Made by a program: the position numbers and the translations under genes | In this document: piece after piece, positions 4,242 through 5,628 of the stretch | Layout: each line of letters opens with the position of its first letter | Numbering within the stretch: position 1 is the stretch's first letter | Origin: Acidilobaceae archaeon | GTDB taxonomy: Archaea; Thermoproteota; Thermoprotei_A; Sulfolobales; Acidilobaceae | DNA: 5,628 bases | Direction of reading: 5' to 3' | NCBI GenBank assembly: GCA_027081695.1 | Contig: JALWJI010000044.1 | Coordinates: forward strand, 1-5,628 | Notes under the pieces: model-generated | Databases searched by the model: none | What the model saw: the letters and a program-made list of their open reading frames with translations, nothing else | Told to the model about the DNA's origin: nothing

Positions 4242-5628
4242 GTGACCAACAGTCTTCCATCCTGGGTTGTGAATGACTATATACGATTACGTGCCAGCTT
4301 CGGAGAGAAGCCTTTCACTGTGGAAGACGCCTCAAAGGTTTTAGAGCGACCGGTAGATAGTGTAATAACACTACTTAGCCATTTAAGACGGAATAACTAT
4401 GTTACAGTTGCCATTGACCCCGATAACCCTAAAAAGAAGATATACTCGCTTCGCCCCATACCCGTAACCCGAGGAGACCTTGAAGCTATAATGAAGAAGG
4501 CTGCAGACCTAATCAGGACAAGGGTCGATTACTCATTTATCCTTGTACTACTTTTCTATAAAAAGATAAGTGACCAATGGAAGCTAGAATTCCAGCGGAC
4601 ATACAGAGAGCTACTAGAAGCCGGTTACACTCCAGAAGAGGCTAGAGAACAAGCGAAGGAGAGCTGGTTTCACCAGTTCCAGATACCCGAAGAATACTTG
4701 TGGGATAACATAGTCAAGCACAAAGGCGAACTCCATGTATATTTTTCGCAAGCGCTAAAAAAGCTAGCAGAACTAAATCCGGACTTGCGACTCATATTCG
4801 ACAACTTCGACTTTCACGCATTTGCCTCAAGTAGGGAGAACCTCGAAATACTACGCCAGCTAGTCGAGCTTTTCGACTCAGTCCCACTAATTGACACGCC
4901 GCCAGACATACTAGGCGACGCCTATGAGTGGCTCCTCATGATGTTCGCCCCCCAGAAGGCTAAGGAGGGAGAAGTCTACACACCAAGAGAGGTAATTAGG
5001 CTACTCGTAGAAATACTGCAGCCAAAGCCCGGCGATAAAGTACTAGACCCCGCCGCTGGCAGCGGTGGCATGCTCATAATCAGCTACAAATACGTAGAGG
5101 AAAAGCATGGGCAGGAAGAGGCAGCCAAGCTCTTTCTATTCGGCCAAGAAGCAAACCCTAGAACCGCCGCCCTAGCCAAGATGAACATGTACATCCACAA
5201 CATTCAAAACCATAAAGTAGAGATAGGCGACAGCCTACTCTACCCGAAGTTTAATTTAGAGGATTGGGATATAGTTATAGCAAACCCGCCCTGGAACCAG
5301 GACGGCTACAACGAGCAAGTACTAAAGAAGAACGAGAAATACAGGCAAATCTACAGATATGGTTACACGCCATCACAAACGGCGGACTGGGCATGGATAC
5401 AGCTCATGCTAGCAGCAGCCAAGACTACAGGCAAAGTAGGAATAGTAATAGATAACGGGGCACTATTCAGGGGAGGCAAGGAAAAAACAATAAGGAGCAG
5501 GATAGTCGAGAAAGACCTCGTAGAAGCGGTCATACTACTACCAGAGAAGCTGTTCTACAACACACAGGCACCCGGAGTAATCATAATATTCAACAAAAAC
5601 AAGCCCCCAGAGAGGAAAGGCAAGATAC
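4242..5628 (+). CDS. hsdM: Type I R-M DNA adenine methyltransferase (HsdM), N-terminal winged helix, cut by window edge
   Basis: 462 codons are present and the frame runs off the right edge. The GTG start at 4242 has a TAG just before it in frame, so nothing upstream can be used; GGTG (4230-4233) is the ribosome site. Residues about 8-72 look like a winged helix, an addition to the usual HsdM plan. Residues about 84-220 match the HsdM N-terminal helical domain, including DYSFILVLLFYKKISDQW (96-113), the counterpart of the common LxFLKxLSD segment. The N6-adenine methyltransferase domain follows: GEVYTP (243-248), motif I DPAAGSGG (269-276, S-adenosylmethionine binding), FGQE (300-303) and catalytic motif IV NPPW (348-351; NPPF is more usual). 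In type I systems HsdM works with specificity subunit HsdS, and with HsdR for cleavage; neither is in the window. It could also be an orphan methylase. Confidence 0.93.
   Translation, partial: MTNSLPSWVVNDYIRLRASFGEKPFTVEDASKVLERPVDSVITLLSHLRRNNYVTVAIDPDNPKKKIYSLRPIPVTRGDLEAIMKKAADLIRTRVDYSFILVLLFYKKISDQWKLEFQRTYRELLEAGYTPEEAREQAKESWFHQFQIPEEYLWDNIVKHKGELHVYFSQALKKLAELNPDLRLIFDNFDFHAFASSRENLEILRQLVELFDSVPLIDTPPDILGDAYEWLLMMFAPQKAKEGEVYTPREVIRLLVEILQPKPGDKVLDPAAGSGGMLIISYKYVEEKHGQEEAAKLFLFGQEANPRTAALAKMNMYIHNIQNHKVEIGDSLLYPKFNLEDWDIVIANPPWNQDGYNEQVLKKNEKYRQIYRYGYTPSQTADWAWIQLMLAAAKTTGKVGIVIDNGALFRGGKEKTIRSRIVEKDLVEAVILLPEKLFYNTQAPGVIIIFNKNKPPERKGKI

Noticed and set aside
5039..5323. AGTACT hexamers inside hsdM (5039-5044, 5318-5323), and at 24-29 and 81-86
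   Set aside because: Isolated and unphased. The two in hsdM arise from the frequent GTA-CTA codon pair and the two on the left from repeated Ser-Thr codons, so they are not counted as part of the operator array.

Overview
The window reads as a piece of a hyperthermophilic crenarchaeal genome, most like Desulfurococcales/Pyrodictiaceae relatives. This rests on codon choice (ATA for Ile, CTA for Leu, AGA/AGG for Arg), GGAGG/GGTGA-type ribosome sites, GTG and TTG starts, A+T-rich TATA-like promoters and an intron-less archaeal tRNA with encoded CCA. The species cannot be named from this alone.

Layout, left to right. Positions 1-334 hold no convincing complete gene. They contain perhaps the last codons of a gene ending at 131, a perfect 7-bp hairpin at 167-186, and an A/C-rich, G-poor stretch leading to a tRNA-Val(CAC) gene (335-412). 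A 476-aa tyrosine recombinase with an N-terminal helix-turn-helix starts 65 bp after the tRNA and runs away from it (478-1908). This is the usual arrangement at the left end of an element integrated into a tRNA 3' end. Convergent with it, and overlapping its 3' end by 12 bp, is a small A+T-rich four-helix membrane protein gene (1897-2217, minus). Next comes a ribbon-helix-helix (CopG/Arc-like) regulator (2390-2644, minus). Between it and the divergent next gene lies the most striking non-coding structure in the window: nine AGTACT-type palindromes (2655-2775), all in phase on the DNA helix and grouped in three triplets.

To the right, a 430-aa protein of unknown function (2863-4155, plus) combines an Ig-like beta-sandwich, a winged helix and a helical C-terminal part carrying a CX6CHH cluster. 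It is followed by the first 462 codons of a type I-like restriction-modification DNA adenine methyltransferase (hsdM, 4242 to beyond the window edge), which carries an extra N-terminal winged helix.

Interpretation: this is probably the left end of an integrated mobile element, with recombinase, membrane protein, self-controlled RHH regulator and an R-M (defence or maintenance) cargo. The right attachment copy and the hsdS/hsdR partners would have to lie beyond 5628, so the element is inferred rather than shown. The best candidates for something undescribed are the phased RHH operator/iteron array and the Ig-fold/winged-helix protein beside it.
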